A stretch of 21,079 nucleotides of DNA, from NCBI GenBank assembly GCA_015488975.1, contig WFMT01000303.1:1-21079 (forward strand). Direction: 5' to 3'. This document shows positions 1-6,233 of the stretch, in pieces. The translations under genes and the position numbers were made by a program. The notes below the pieces were generated by a model, which saw only the letters and a program-made list of their open reading frames with translations, was not told the DNA's origin and ran no database searches. Position 1 is the first letter of the stretch, and every line of letters starts with the position of its first letter. Source of the stretch: Campylobacteraceae bacterium (GTDB taxonomy: Bacteria; Campylobacterota; Campylobacteria; Campylobacterales; JALSKU01).

Positions 1-219
1 ACCGCTAACTGTAAATCCAAAAGCAGCTGAATCAGTATGAAGTGGTCTTAACCTGCCAAAGGTGCCATATTCTCCTACTAAATTATTCAAATGTGGAAAA
101 GCTAATTCGAATGCTATAAACACCCCAATACTCATTGCCACAATACCTAAAACAATCGTTAAAATCATAAAAGCCTTAGCGATTGTATAATCGTATGCTA
201 TCGCATTACTATCTTGCAT
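1..219 (-). CDS. ccoN: cbb3-type cytochrome c oxidase subunit I, N-terminal fragment (CcoN)
   Basis: This is the first 73 codons of a gene that runs off the left edge of the window. The translation starts MQDSNAIAYDYTIAKAF, continues into a hydrophobic helix at about residues 17-40, and reaches the stretch GTFGRLRPLHTDSAAFGF at residues 52-69. That stretch is the hallmark N-terminal region of CcoN, the haem-copper catalytic subunit of the high-affinity cbb3 oxidase in the inner membrane. The start is an ATG at 219-217 with a strong Shine-Dalgarno, AAGGAGG, a few bases upstream. The gene follows a response regulator with a 115-bp gap that holds candidate promoter and operator sequences, so ccoNO(Q)P probably begins its own transcript here. 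The haem and copper ligands lie outside the window. Confidence 0.9.
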   Translation of the reverse strand, partial: MQDSNAIAYDYTIAKAFMILTIVLGIVAMSIGVFIAFELAFPHLNNLVGEYGTFGRLRPLHTDSAAFGFTVSG

Positions 220-267
220 ACAATACCTCCTTATAAATTTTGTCATACAAATGTCACATTGTTTGAA

Positions 268-273
268 ATTTTA
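268..273 (-). promoter_or_regulatory. possible -10 element for ccoN
   Basis: On the minus strand a TAAAAT hexamer lies about 50 bp upstream of the ccoN start in an AT-rich stretch. Campylobacterota housekeeping promoters usually depend on the -10 hexamer and T-rich upstream sequence, without a good -35, and that fits. The match is five of six to TATAAT. In sequence this AT-rich, such hexamers arise by chance. Confidence 0.3.
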
Positions 274-303
274 CAATAACTTTTATATAAACAAACTTAA
301 ATG

Positions 304-320
304 TGTTAATTATTTGTTAA
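304..320 (-). promoter_or_regulatory. direct repeat, candidate OmpR-family operator upstream of ccoN
   Basis: TTAACA occurs twice on the minus strand with an 11-bp period (positions 320-315 and 309-304). OmpR/PhoB-type regulators bind as head-to-tail dimers to direct repeats spaced about one helical turn apart. If the -10 at 268-273 is real, the repeats fall at roughly -40 to -60, where such activators usually sit. A second pair (TGTGACA and TATGACA, about 259-242) lies between the -10 and the start codon. That the adjacent response regulator binds here is inference. Confidence 0.3.
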
Positions 321-334
321 AAGATAATCTTAAG

Positions 335-1018
335 TTAATATGATTTTATCTTGTATCCGAGTCCGGAAATATTTTCTATAAAATCATAATCTGTTTTGGT
401 TCTAAATCTTTTTATAAATGTACGAACAGCCGCATCATTCACTTTCTTATTACTCCATACTTTATTTTTTAACTCTTCATGCGGTATAAAAGTATCAATA
501 TTTTGAATTAATACTTTTATAAAGTTCAACTCTTTTTTCGTTAGCTTAACTATCTCGCCATTCTTATATAAAATATGCTTTGTTTTATCATATGTATATT
601 TTTTGTCTAATTCCACAATATTGCTTATTGATAATTTGTTTAATGCAATTTCTTTAACTACATTTAATAATTCATCAACATCAACAGGTTTTATCAAATA
701 TTTATCTATACCTATATCTATAGCACTAAGTAATTTTTCTTTTTCACTAAAAGCAGTAAAGAGAATAATAGGGGTATCTTTTGATAATTCTTTAATATTT
801 TTTGACATTTCAAGTCCATTGCATATAGGCATCAGTATATCACTTATAACAATATCGGGTTGGTATTTTTTAAATTTTTTCAAACCTTCATTTCCGTTAT
901 TTGCTACTATTATCTCTTTAAATTCATCTTCAATGGCACTTTGCAACAAATTCCTAATATTATCTTCGTCTTCAACATATAAAAGTGTTAAATTTTTACA
1001 AATATTTTCTTTTTCCAT
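335..1018 (-). CDS. OmpR-family response regulator (BumR-like) next to ccoN
   Basis: The 227-residue protein has an N-terminal receiver domain (about 8-125). Acidic residues E16/D17 are in place, the phosphoacceptor is D60 (VISDILMP), and the conserved T88 and K110 (KP) are present. A C-terminal winged-helix DNA-binding domain (about 140-227) ends in the typical ENISGLGYKI wing. It is expected to bind DNA as a dimer when phosphorylated. The ATG start has a GGGGA-type ribosome-binding site. The cognate PAS histidine kinase lies 32 bp upstream and ccoN lies downstream. The order ccoN / regulator / kinase / membrane protein / carA matches C. jejuni Cj1490c-Cj1494c, where, from memory, the pair corresponds to BumR/BumS (butyrate-modulated regulation). 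Orthology is inferred from order and domains only. Confidence 0.9.
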   Translation of the reverse strand: MEKENICKNLTLLYVEDEDNIRNLLQSAIEDEFKEIIVANNGNEGLKKFKKYQPDIVISDILMPICNGLEMSKNIKELSKDTPIILFTAFSEKEKLLSAIDIGIDKYLIKPVDVDELLNVVKEIALNKLSISNIVELDKKYTYDKTKHILYKNGEIVKLTKKELNFIKVLIQNIDTFIPHEELKNKVWSNKKVNDAAVRTFIKRFRTKTDYDFIENISGLGYKIKSY

Positions 1019-1050
1019 TTTATTTCCCCTTTTTTTCGCAAACTAATGCC

Positions 1051-2280
1051 TTATTCTTTTGTCTTTGGCAAACAGATTATAAAACAAGCTCCATTTTTAC
1101 TATTTTTTATTTTCAATGCACCCTTGCTTCGTTCAATTATTTTTTTACTCATATAAAGACCTATACCAGTACCTTGAGAACTGTGTTTTGTTGTAAAATA
1201 AGGATCAAAAATTTTACCTATTATATCCTCTCTTATACCATTACCGTTATCGCAGATAGATATCTCAATTATTTCTTTTTGATTCTCATCAATCCTTGTT
1301 TTCAATTCAATGGTTATCTTTTTATTTTTATTATTGACTGATATCAGGGCATCTTTTGCATTATTTATTATATTTAACAAAATTTGCAAAAGCTCATTAG
1401 GATAACCTCTGGTTATTATACTATACTTTACTTTAAATATTATTTTAATATTATGACTTTTTAGTGTCTCTTGTAATATTAAAATTGCTTCTTCTATTGT
1501 CTTTTCTATGGCATATTCTTTTTCCTTCTTGTCTTGTTTAAAGAAATCTCTAAAATCATCTATTGTATTTGACATGCTGTCTATTACGATTTTACTTTGT
1601 TTATAGTATATATCAAGTATTGATTTACTTTGTCCTTTTAGACAAGCTTTTTTTAATTTAAATAATAATATATTCAATTCACTAAGAGGTTGCCTCCATT
1701 GATGTGCTATATTTGCTATCATCTCACCCATTGCCGCAAATCTGGCTTGCTGGAACATAACTCGGTCTTTTTCTCTATTTTTTTCAACTTCTTGTCTTAT
1801 TCTCTCTTCTAAATTTTGATTTAATTGTATTAATCTAAGAGTTTGTTCTTTTATTCTCTCTTCAAGAGTGATATTTAACAGTTCTAACTCTTCTTCTTTT
1901 TTTATCAATTTATTTGCATTTTCTATCGCTTCAGTCACATCATATCTAATCGCCACAAATTCCTTGATATTGTTTTTTTGATCAAGTATAGGTATAACAG
2001 TTGTATTTACATAAAAAGTTGTCCCATCTTTTGCAAGATTTTTAACTGTTGCCTTATATGTTTTTTTTGCCAAGATAGTATCCCAAAGCTTTTTAAATGC
2101 CTTGGATGGTACATCTGGATGCCTTACTATATTATGGTTTTTTCCCATTAATTCATTTTTAGAATATTTGGAGATTTTGCAAAATTCTTCATTTACAAAT
2201 GTTATAACACCATTTATATCTGTCTTTGAAACTATATTATTTTTTTCTATAGCTTTAATATATTGTTCAAGAAATGCCAA
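1051..2280 (-). CDS. soluble PAS-domain sensor histidine kinase (BumS-like)
   Basis: The 409-residue protein has a PAS domain (about 10-118), a long coiled coil (about 120-178), a dimerisation/phosphoacceptor region around H193 (ANIAHQWRQPL) and a HATPase_c domain. The ATPase has its N box (N306/N307), G1 box (DNGNGI, 344-349), F box (FDPYF, 358-362) and G2 box (GTGIGL, 370-375). No membrane segment is visible, so sensing is probably cytoplasmic. The PAS is of the Aer-like type with a VRHPDVP stretch (52-58). The only usable start is TTG at 2280, two bases after the upstream stop, with a poor ribosome-binding site, so translation is probably coupled to the membrane protein gene. The next in-frame Met (45) would cut the PAS. 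In C. jejuni the syntenic sensor has been reported to act mainly as a phosphatase. Here all kinase boxes look intact. Confidence 0.88.
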   Translation of the reverse strand: MAFLEQYIKAIEKNNIVSKTDINGVITFVNEEFCKISKYSKNELMGKNHNIVRHPDVPSKAFKKLWDTILAKKTYKATVKNLAKDGTTFYVNTTVIPILDQKNNIKEFVAIRYDVTEAIENANKLIKKEEELELLNITLEERIKEQTLRLIQLNQNLEERIRQEVEKNREKDRVMFQQARFAAMGEMIANIAHQWRQPLSELNILLFKLKKACLKGQSKSILDIYYKQSKIVIDSMSNTIDDFRDFFKQDKKEKEYAIEKTIEEAILILQETLKSHNIKIIFKVKYSIITRGYPNELLQILLNIINNAKDALISVNNKNKKITIELKTRIDENQKEIIEISICDNGNGIREDIIGKIFDPYFTTKHSSQGTGIGLYMSKKIIERSKGALKIKNSKNGACFIICLPKTKE

Positions 2281-2282
2281 TT

Positions 2283-3002
2283 TTACATCTTTGCTTTACA
2301 ACAATCATGAATAGTTGCGTGAGGGTTTGTAATAAACCAGTATCCTTTGTATATCATATAAAGACCAAAAATAATAATAACAAAAGATGCTATTTGAATC
2401 ATAATCTTTCTAAAATTGCTACTTTTTAAAGATCCTACGACGAAACCCAATCCCAACAATACAGGCATGGTTGAGAGTCCAAAAACCAACATAACAACGC
2501 CACCCCAAAAAGCTGATGCTGTTGAAGCAGCAGATGCTGCAAAAAAGTAAACAAGTCCGCAAGGAAGGAAACCATTTAACATGCCTAAAAAAAAGAAACT
2601 TGGAAGTGCTTTTGAGTGGATAAGCACAGAAAATAATTTTTTAACAAAATTACTTCCTGCCAATGAAAATTCAATAGAGGTTAAAAATCTTAATTTACCC
2701 ATTAAAGATAAACCCATAAAAAACATAAATATACCAATTGCCATATTGAAAATACCGATAGAAATATGATCAAATACAAACATACTTCCCAATAATCCAA
2801 AAATTACGCCAATAATTGCATAAGAGGTAACTCTTCCAAAATTATATAAAAAATGACAAAAAAACTGATATGCTCTCCCTCTGCTTGAATCAATTTTTGC
2901 AGCTGTATAAGCAACTATAAAGCCTCCACACATTCCTACACAATGCCCGAGACTTCCCAAAAAGGCTACACTCACTATAACATAGAAATTTACCATATCC
3001 AT
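2283..3002 (-). CDS. TauE/SafE (DsbD_2/UreH-like) polytopic membrane protein, possible metal or thiol role in cbb3 assembly
   Basis: The 239-residue protein is strongly hydrophobic, with about six membrane helices. The first helix carries GHCVGMCGG (19-27) and the fourth region NGFLPCGLVY (143-152), the paired cysteine/glycine motifs of the sulfite-exporter-like DsbD_2 family. The C terminus ends in HDCCKAKM with adjacent cysteines C234/C235, which suggests metal or redox chemistry. Relatives often sit near cbb3 oxidase genes. Here the gene leads a three-gene run with the two-component pair just before ccoN, so a part in copper handling or cytochrome maturation is likely but unproven. The ATG at 3002 has AAGGA six bases upstream. 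It corresponds in position to C. jejuni Cj1493c. Transport of sulfite, as the family name implies, is not supported by anything here. Confidence 0.85.
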   Translation of the reverse strand: MDMVNFYVIVSVAFLGSLGHCVGMCGGFIVAYTAAKIDSSRGRAYQFFCHFLYNFGRVTSYAIIGVIFGLLGSMFVFDHISIGIFNMAIGIFMFFMGLSLMGKLRFLTSIEFSLAGSNFVKKLFSVLIHSKALPSFFFLGMLNGFLPCGLVYFFAASAASTASAFWGGVVMLVFGLSTMPVLLGLGFVVGSLKSSNFRKIMIQIASFVIIIFGLYMIYKGYWFITNPHATIHDCCKAKM

Positions 3003-3027
3003 CTTGATTCCTTAAAATAATGCTAAT

Positions 3028-3033
3028 ATTATA
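3028..3033 (-). promoter_or_regulatory. -10 element upstream of the TauE-like / kinase / regulator run
   Basis: A perfect TATAAT on the minus strand lies 25 bp upstream of the start of the TauE-like gene, inside the 60-bp gap after carA. No good -35 is seen (TTAACT is at a poor distance), which is normal for Campylobacterota. It would give the signalling genes their own transcript, separate from carA. Confidence 0.45.
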
Positions 3034-3062
3034 ATATTTTAATGTTAAGTTAATATTATTTT

Positions 3063-4184
3063 TTATAAAGAATCAGCAAATTTCTTAAATATATATCTGC
3101 TGTCATGTGGACCAGGACTAGCTTCTGGGTGGTGCTGAACAGAAAATACAGGAAAATCTTTAAATTTTAATCCTTCTATTGTATTATCAAAAAGATTTAT
3201 ATGAGTAATTTCTGCTATTTCCTTAATACTTTCTGGAACATTATAGTTATGATTTTGTGCAGTTATTTCTACGGTACTGTTTTTAGTATTTAAAACAGGA
3301 TGATTGCCGCCGTGTTGGCCAAATTTTAACTTGTATGTCGGATATCCTCTTGCTATACTCAATAATTGGTGACCCAAACAGATGGCAAAAATAGGAATCT
3401 TGGCTTCAACAAGAAGGTTAATCTCTCTTGCTTCTTTTTTAAGAATCAATGGATCTCCTGGTCCGTTTGATAAAAATACAGCTTTTATCTCATTATTTTT
3501 ATATCTTTTTATTAATTCCTCCGACTTGAAATCTGCAGGCACAACCTCCACTTCAAGTCCGGCCTCACTAAGTTCATTAAGTATATTTCTTTTAATACCA
3601 AAATCAATTGCGACTATCTTTTTCTGTTTTATAATATTTTTATTATATTGCATTTTGGCATGATTCCAAGTGCCGCTGTTGTGAATATATCTGTTTTTTG
3701 TACTTACTTTCTCAAGAAAATTTATATCCTCAATTCTATGAGCTTTATCAAGCAATTTTTTTAATTCTTCTTTTTCTGATATTTCAGTTGAAGCTATCAT
3801 CATCAATGAACCGGAGCTTCTAATGGTTTTAGTAAGCATTCTGGTATCAACATTACAAATTCCAATCGCATTATGTTTTTTTAGAAAATCCGACAATGAC
3901 TCTTCGCCTCTAAAATTAGAATATCTATCTTGATAATTTCTAACTATAATACCACAAGAGTAAATATTGTCACTCTCAAGATCATTGTCATTGCATCCAA
4001 CATTACCGATTTCAGGCATTGTATAAACTATAAATTGTCCTGCATAACTAGGATCACTGAGTATTTCCTGATATCCACTCATTGAAGTGTTAAAGACTAT
4101 CTCGCCAACTTTCGTACCATTGCTCCCAAAGCTTGATGCTTCTAAAAACAATCCATTTTCGATATATATCCAAATTTTTTTCAT
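3063..4184 (-). CDS. carA: carbamoyl-phosphate synthase small (glutaminase) subunit
   Basis: CarA hydrolyses glutamine and passes ammonia to CarB for carbamoyl phosphate synthesis (pyrimidine and arginine pathways). The N-terminal half (about 1-150) is the CPSase small-chain domain. The C-terminal half is a class I glutamine amidotransferase with SNGPGDP, the nucleophile C269 in AICLGHQ, and the H352/E354 pair in HHPEASPGPHD. Numbering is from the chosen ATG and matches the E. coli positions closely. A GTG four codons upstream (4196) is open, but it overlaps the AGGTGA sequence that best serves as ribosome-binding site for the ATG at 4184, and families begin near MKKIWIYIENG. DUF507 lies 26 bp upstream. 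The length of 373 residues is normal, and the catalytic residues are intact. Confidence 0.96.
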   Translation of the reverse strand: MKKIWIYIENGLFLEASSFGSNGTKVGEIVFNTSMSGYQEILSDPSYAGQFIVYTMPEIGNVGCNDNDLESDNIYSCGIIVRNYQDRYSNFRGEESLSDFLKKHNAIGICNVDTRMLTKTIRSSGSLMMIASTEISEKEELKKLLDKAHRIEDINFLEKVSTKNRYIHNSGTWNHAKMQYNKNIIKQKKIVAIDFGIKRNILNELSEAGLEVEVVPADFKSEELIKRYKNNEIKAVFLSNGPGDPLILKKEAREINLLVEAKIPIFAICLGHQLLSIARGYPTYKLKFGQHGGNHPVLNTKNSTVEITAQNHNYNVPESIKEIAEITHINLFDNTIEGLKFKDFPVFSVQHHPEASPGPHDSRYIFKKFADSL

Positions 4185-4210
4185 ACTGCTTTTCACCTAT
4201 TACTACAAAT

Positions 4211-4762
4211 TTACATCATGCCTATCTTTTTTAACTCTTCTTGATATAACTTTTCAAATACTATATCATACTCTTCGCTTCCTGGAATAATTTTTCTTTT
4301 ATAATTCTTTATTTTATCAATAACTATATCTTCAATATCTTCAAACCTGTTAATATAATTTTCAATAGAGCCAAATATTATATTTTTCACCATATTTTCA
4401 GATACTTTAAATTCAATCAAATCATTTTGTATCAATTCATCTAAAATTTTATGTGAAAGATCAGAATATCTATCTTCATAGGAAAGTACGACATTGTATT
4501 CTCCTGCAAGTTTCTTCTTTATAAGCCAAAACATATTTCTTTGGTCAACTTGCATAAACTCCATCTCGTCTTCATTTTCTTCCATTATTTCATAAACTCT
4601 CTCTTCGAGTGCAACTTCTTTCATAATATCTTCTTCGATAAGCTTTTTAGCTGTATTGGAGACACTCTCTATACCAAAACTCATTTTTATAAAAGTACTG
4701 TTTAGTAAATCAATTGCTATTTTATTTGCTATATATGGTGCATGTGGTTTTCCGATTTTCAT
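4211..4762 (-). CDS. DUF507 family protein of unknown function
   Basis: The 183-residue acidic protein begins MKIGKPHAPYIANKIAIDLL, the conserved opening of DUF507 proteins, and contains two similar halves rich in Glu, Asp, Ile and Lys. No signal peptide or membrane helix is visible, so it should be cytoplasmic. Its function is unknown. It is found beside carA in Campylobacter (Cj1495c), and that neighbourhood is kept here. A GTG two codons upstream (4768) is possible, but AAGG is only three bases from it and nine from the ATG at 4762, so the ATG was chosen. A candidate promoter precedes it, making it the first gene of a DUF507-carA transcript. Confidence 0.85.
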   Translation of the reverse strand: MKIGKPHAPYIANKIAIDLLNSTFIKMSFGIESVSNTAKKLIEEDIMKEVALEERVYEIMEENEDEMEFMQVDQRNMFWLIKKKLAGEYNVVLSYEDRYSDLSHKILDELIQNDLIEFKVSENMVKNIIFGSIENYINRFEDIEDIVIDKIKNYKRKIIPGSEEYDIVFEKLYQEELKKIGMM

Positions 4763-4796
4763 TATCACAAGCCTTAATATTAATTTAGTGAAGGTT

Positions 4797-4802
4797 ATTT
4801 TA
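4797..4802 (-). promoter_or_regulatory. possible -10 element for DUF507-carA
   Basis: TAAAAT, preceded by T-rich sequence, lies about 35 bp upstream of the DUF507 start in the 109-bp gap after the MoaD-like gene. The gap is the only break of any size between 4872 and 4211. No terminator hairpin is visible in it, so read-through from upstream is possible. Confidence 0.35.
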
Positions 4803-4871
4803 TCTAAAATTTTGTAAAGAGCTTATTAAACCCAAATTTTGCATAAAGAAGCAATACTATTTAATATTTAA

Positions 4872-5147
4872 TTAATTTTTACCTATATAAGCAGCAATAT
4901 GATTAGGAATACCTCCGGGAGGAACTATCGCAACCTTATCTGCATTATTCAATACTGTATCTTTTGATAATATTTTATGATTGATAAAAACAGCTTCTAC
5001 ATCATTATCATCAAGATGTAGGTACTCAATAAGATTTCTAACACTCATATTCTCTGGAATTTCCATTTTTGCATTAGAGCAGCTCAAGCCTTTTTCCTTG
5101 CATTTTTGTTTTAAAAATGAAAATGCGCTAAAAGTTATTTCTATCAT
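4872..5147 (-). CDS. MoaD/ThiS-like beta-grasp protein with internal, not terminal, GG
   Basis: The 91-residue protein has the ubiquitin-like sulfur-carrier pattern: an opening strand MIEITFSAFSFLK, a central MSVRNLIEYL helix, an FINHKIL strand, and the late DKVAIVPPGG segment. Classical MoaD and ThiS end exactly at Gly-Gly. Here G78-G79 is followed by twelve more residues (IPNHIAAYIGKN), so it needs trimming to act as a thiocarboxylate carrier, or does something else. Its ATG overlaps the stop of the MotE-like gene (ATGA), with AAAGGA as ribosome-binding site, so translation is coupled. No molybdopterin or thiamine gene lies nearby. The family is clear, the function open. Confidence 0.75.
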   Translation of the reverse strand: MIEITFSAFSFLKQKCKEKGLSCSNAKMEIPENMSVRNLIEYLHLDDNDVEAVFINHKILSKDTVLNNADKVAIVPPGGIPNHIAAYIGKN

Positions 5148-5680
5148 TTTTTATCCTTTTTTGCTAGCTTAAAAGGAGGACCCTTTAGTAAAATTTCTGT
5201 TATTTTTGAAGCTTTTTGCGGCGACATTTTTGCCATTACTTTAGATATTTTTTTAGGCTTTAGATTAAAAAGTATCTTCGAAGCTTCAAAATCACTCATT
5301 GAAGACAATATCTGTGCGGCTGCTTGATCTTTCATCTTAGAATATGTTGCCGTTATTTTATCATCTTTGGCAACCTTTATCGCTTGTAAAAGTTCTTTGT
5401 TTTTTGCAAGTAAATTTTGGATATTTTTCTCTTTTTGCTTCACTTCTTCTAAAGTAGCATTGATATCTTTCTCTTTTTGTGCCAACATCTTTTTTTTCTT
5501 ATCAAATAATGCATTTGTGGCAGCTCTTAAAGCTTGGTATGCTTGTCTATCTTCATCTATTTTTTCAATTTTATTTGATAACTCATCTTTTCTCTGATTG
5601 AAAATCTGATTACATTCATAAACATTGCTTGCAGAAAATGAGTATGATAAAAATAATATAAAAATCAATAAAACTCTCAA
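5144..5680 (-). CDS. exported coiled-coil protein with MotE/MgtE_N-like C-terminal domain
   Basis: The 178-residue protein starts with a signal peptide (RVLLIFILFLSYSFSA, residues 2-17), then a long charged coiled coil (about 20-115). The C-terminal segment (about 120-170) contains MSDFEASKILFNLKPKKISK and MSPQKASKITEIL, the repeat pattern of MotE/MgtE N-terminal-like domains. MotE in rhizobia is a periplasmic MotC chaperone. In Campylobacter the syntenic Cj1496c and in Helicobacter HP0257 are secreted proteins, and Cj1496c has been linked to invasion and colonisation. A flagellar-motor role is likely. The start is TTG at 5680 with a good GGAG seven bases upstream, overlapping the FliJ-like stop as TTGA. 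Confidence 0.78.
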   Translation of the reverse strand: MRVLLIFILFLSYSFSASNVYECNQIFNQRKDELSNKIEKIDEDRQAYQALRAATNALFDKKKKMLAQKEKDINATLEEVKQKEKNIQNLLAKNKELLQAIKVAKDDKITATYSKMKDQAAAQILSSMSDFEASKILFNLKPKKISKVMAKMSPQKASKITEILLKGPPFKLAKKDKK

Positions 5681-6096
5681 ATATTTCTCCTTTTATAATT
5701 CATAGTAGAAACCTCATCTATCATTTTTTGTTCATCTTTTTTTAATTTTTCCAATTTTTTTTGAACCTGCAAATCTTCTAAATATTTTATCTTTTCAAAT
5801 TCCATCAATGCTATTTTATATTCACTCTGTGCATTTTTAATCTCTTGTAGTTTTTCTAAAAGTAAAAATTCTTTTTCTTTTTTAAGATTCATCTGTATTT
5901 CAAAAGAGTGATTTTGTGCCAATAATTTTTTAAACTTACCTTTTTTTGGTATTTTCAAATTATTCGCATCTTTTGAAATATCTGTTATCTCATCATTTAG
6001 CATCTTTTTGTGTTTATTTAAAATGGCAATTTTATTTTCAATACTATCAACTTGTTGCTTTCTAAGTTTCAATAGTTGAGAATATTTTGTTTTCAC
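5677..6096 (-). CDS. FliJ-like flagellar export coiled-coil protein (HP0256-type)
   Basis: The 139-residue Lys/Glu-rich protein is predicted to be almost wholly helical, with a heptad-like pattern and no signal peptide. This is the size and character of FliJ, the stalk-like component of the type III export ATPase. The position between purA and a MotE-like gene matches Helicobacter HP0256, which has been described as a FliJ homologue affecting motility, and C. jejuni Cj1497c. The start is GTG at 6096, with GGAG eight bases upstream inside an intergenic repeat. Its stop overlaps the next gene's TTG, so the two are coupled. Coiled coils resemble each other by composition, so the assignment leans on synteny. 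Confidence 0.68.
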   Translation of the reverse strand: MKTKYSQLLKLRKQQVDSIENKIAILNKHKKMLNDEITDISKDANNLKIPKKGKFKKLLAQNHSFEIQMNLKKEKEFLLLEKLQEIKNAQSEYKIALMEFEKIKYLEDLQVQKKLEKLKKDEQKMIDEVSTMNYKRRNI

Positions 6097-6233
6097 CTAA
6101 TAATCTCCTTTTTTACTAAAGCAAGTTTCAGCAAAAATTCCTCTTTAAAATTGCTTTGCTCTGACGGATAAGAGAAATATTCATTATTTTTATCCTTGCT
6201 TATATTTTTGAAACATAAGAGTTTCATTTTAAA
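6090..6233 (-). repeat. intergenic repeat copy A (purA / FliJ-like junction)
   Basis: This segment is a diverged copy of the one at 13985-14092. The first 58 bases from the shared ATG (6227) align without gaps at roughly 80% by hand count. The last 19 bases, GGAGATTATTAGGTGAAAA, are identical and carry the ribosome-binding site and GTG start of the downstream gene. The middle differs by indels, and copy A is 36 bases longer. Near the 5' end both copies can form a hairpin (TGAAAC / GTTTCA, six-base loop here). The copies precede two unrelated genes (FliJ-like and panD). Confidence 0.8.
6093..6227 (-). CDS. 44-codon mini-ORF filling the purA / FliJ-like gap
   Basis: An ATG one base after the purA stop opens a 44-residue frame, beginning MKLLCFKNISKDKNNEYF and ending LVKKEIIR. 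Its TGA overlaps the GTG of the FliJ-like gene (GTGA). The 32-residue frame in the other repeat copy begins MKHSCFKNTNNNKN, ends KEIIR and overlaps panD the same way, so the ends agree as peptide. Between the copies a one-base indel near the 3' end shifts the alignment frame, which argues that the conservation is of DNA rather than of a protein. No good ribosome-binding site precedes it, so translation would rely on reinitiation after purA. It could be a leader peptide or chance. Confidence 0.35.
   Translation of the reverse strand: MKLLCFKNISKDKNNEYFSYPSEQSNFKEEFLLKLALVKKEIIR

Noticed and set aside
6205..6233. Intrinsic terminator after purA (TGAAAC / GTTTCA hairpin)
   Set aside because: On the transcribed minus strand the stem is AT-rich and is followed by A residues, not a U tract. 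The same hairpin also occurs before panD as part of the repeat.
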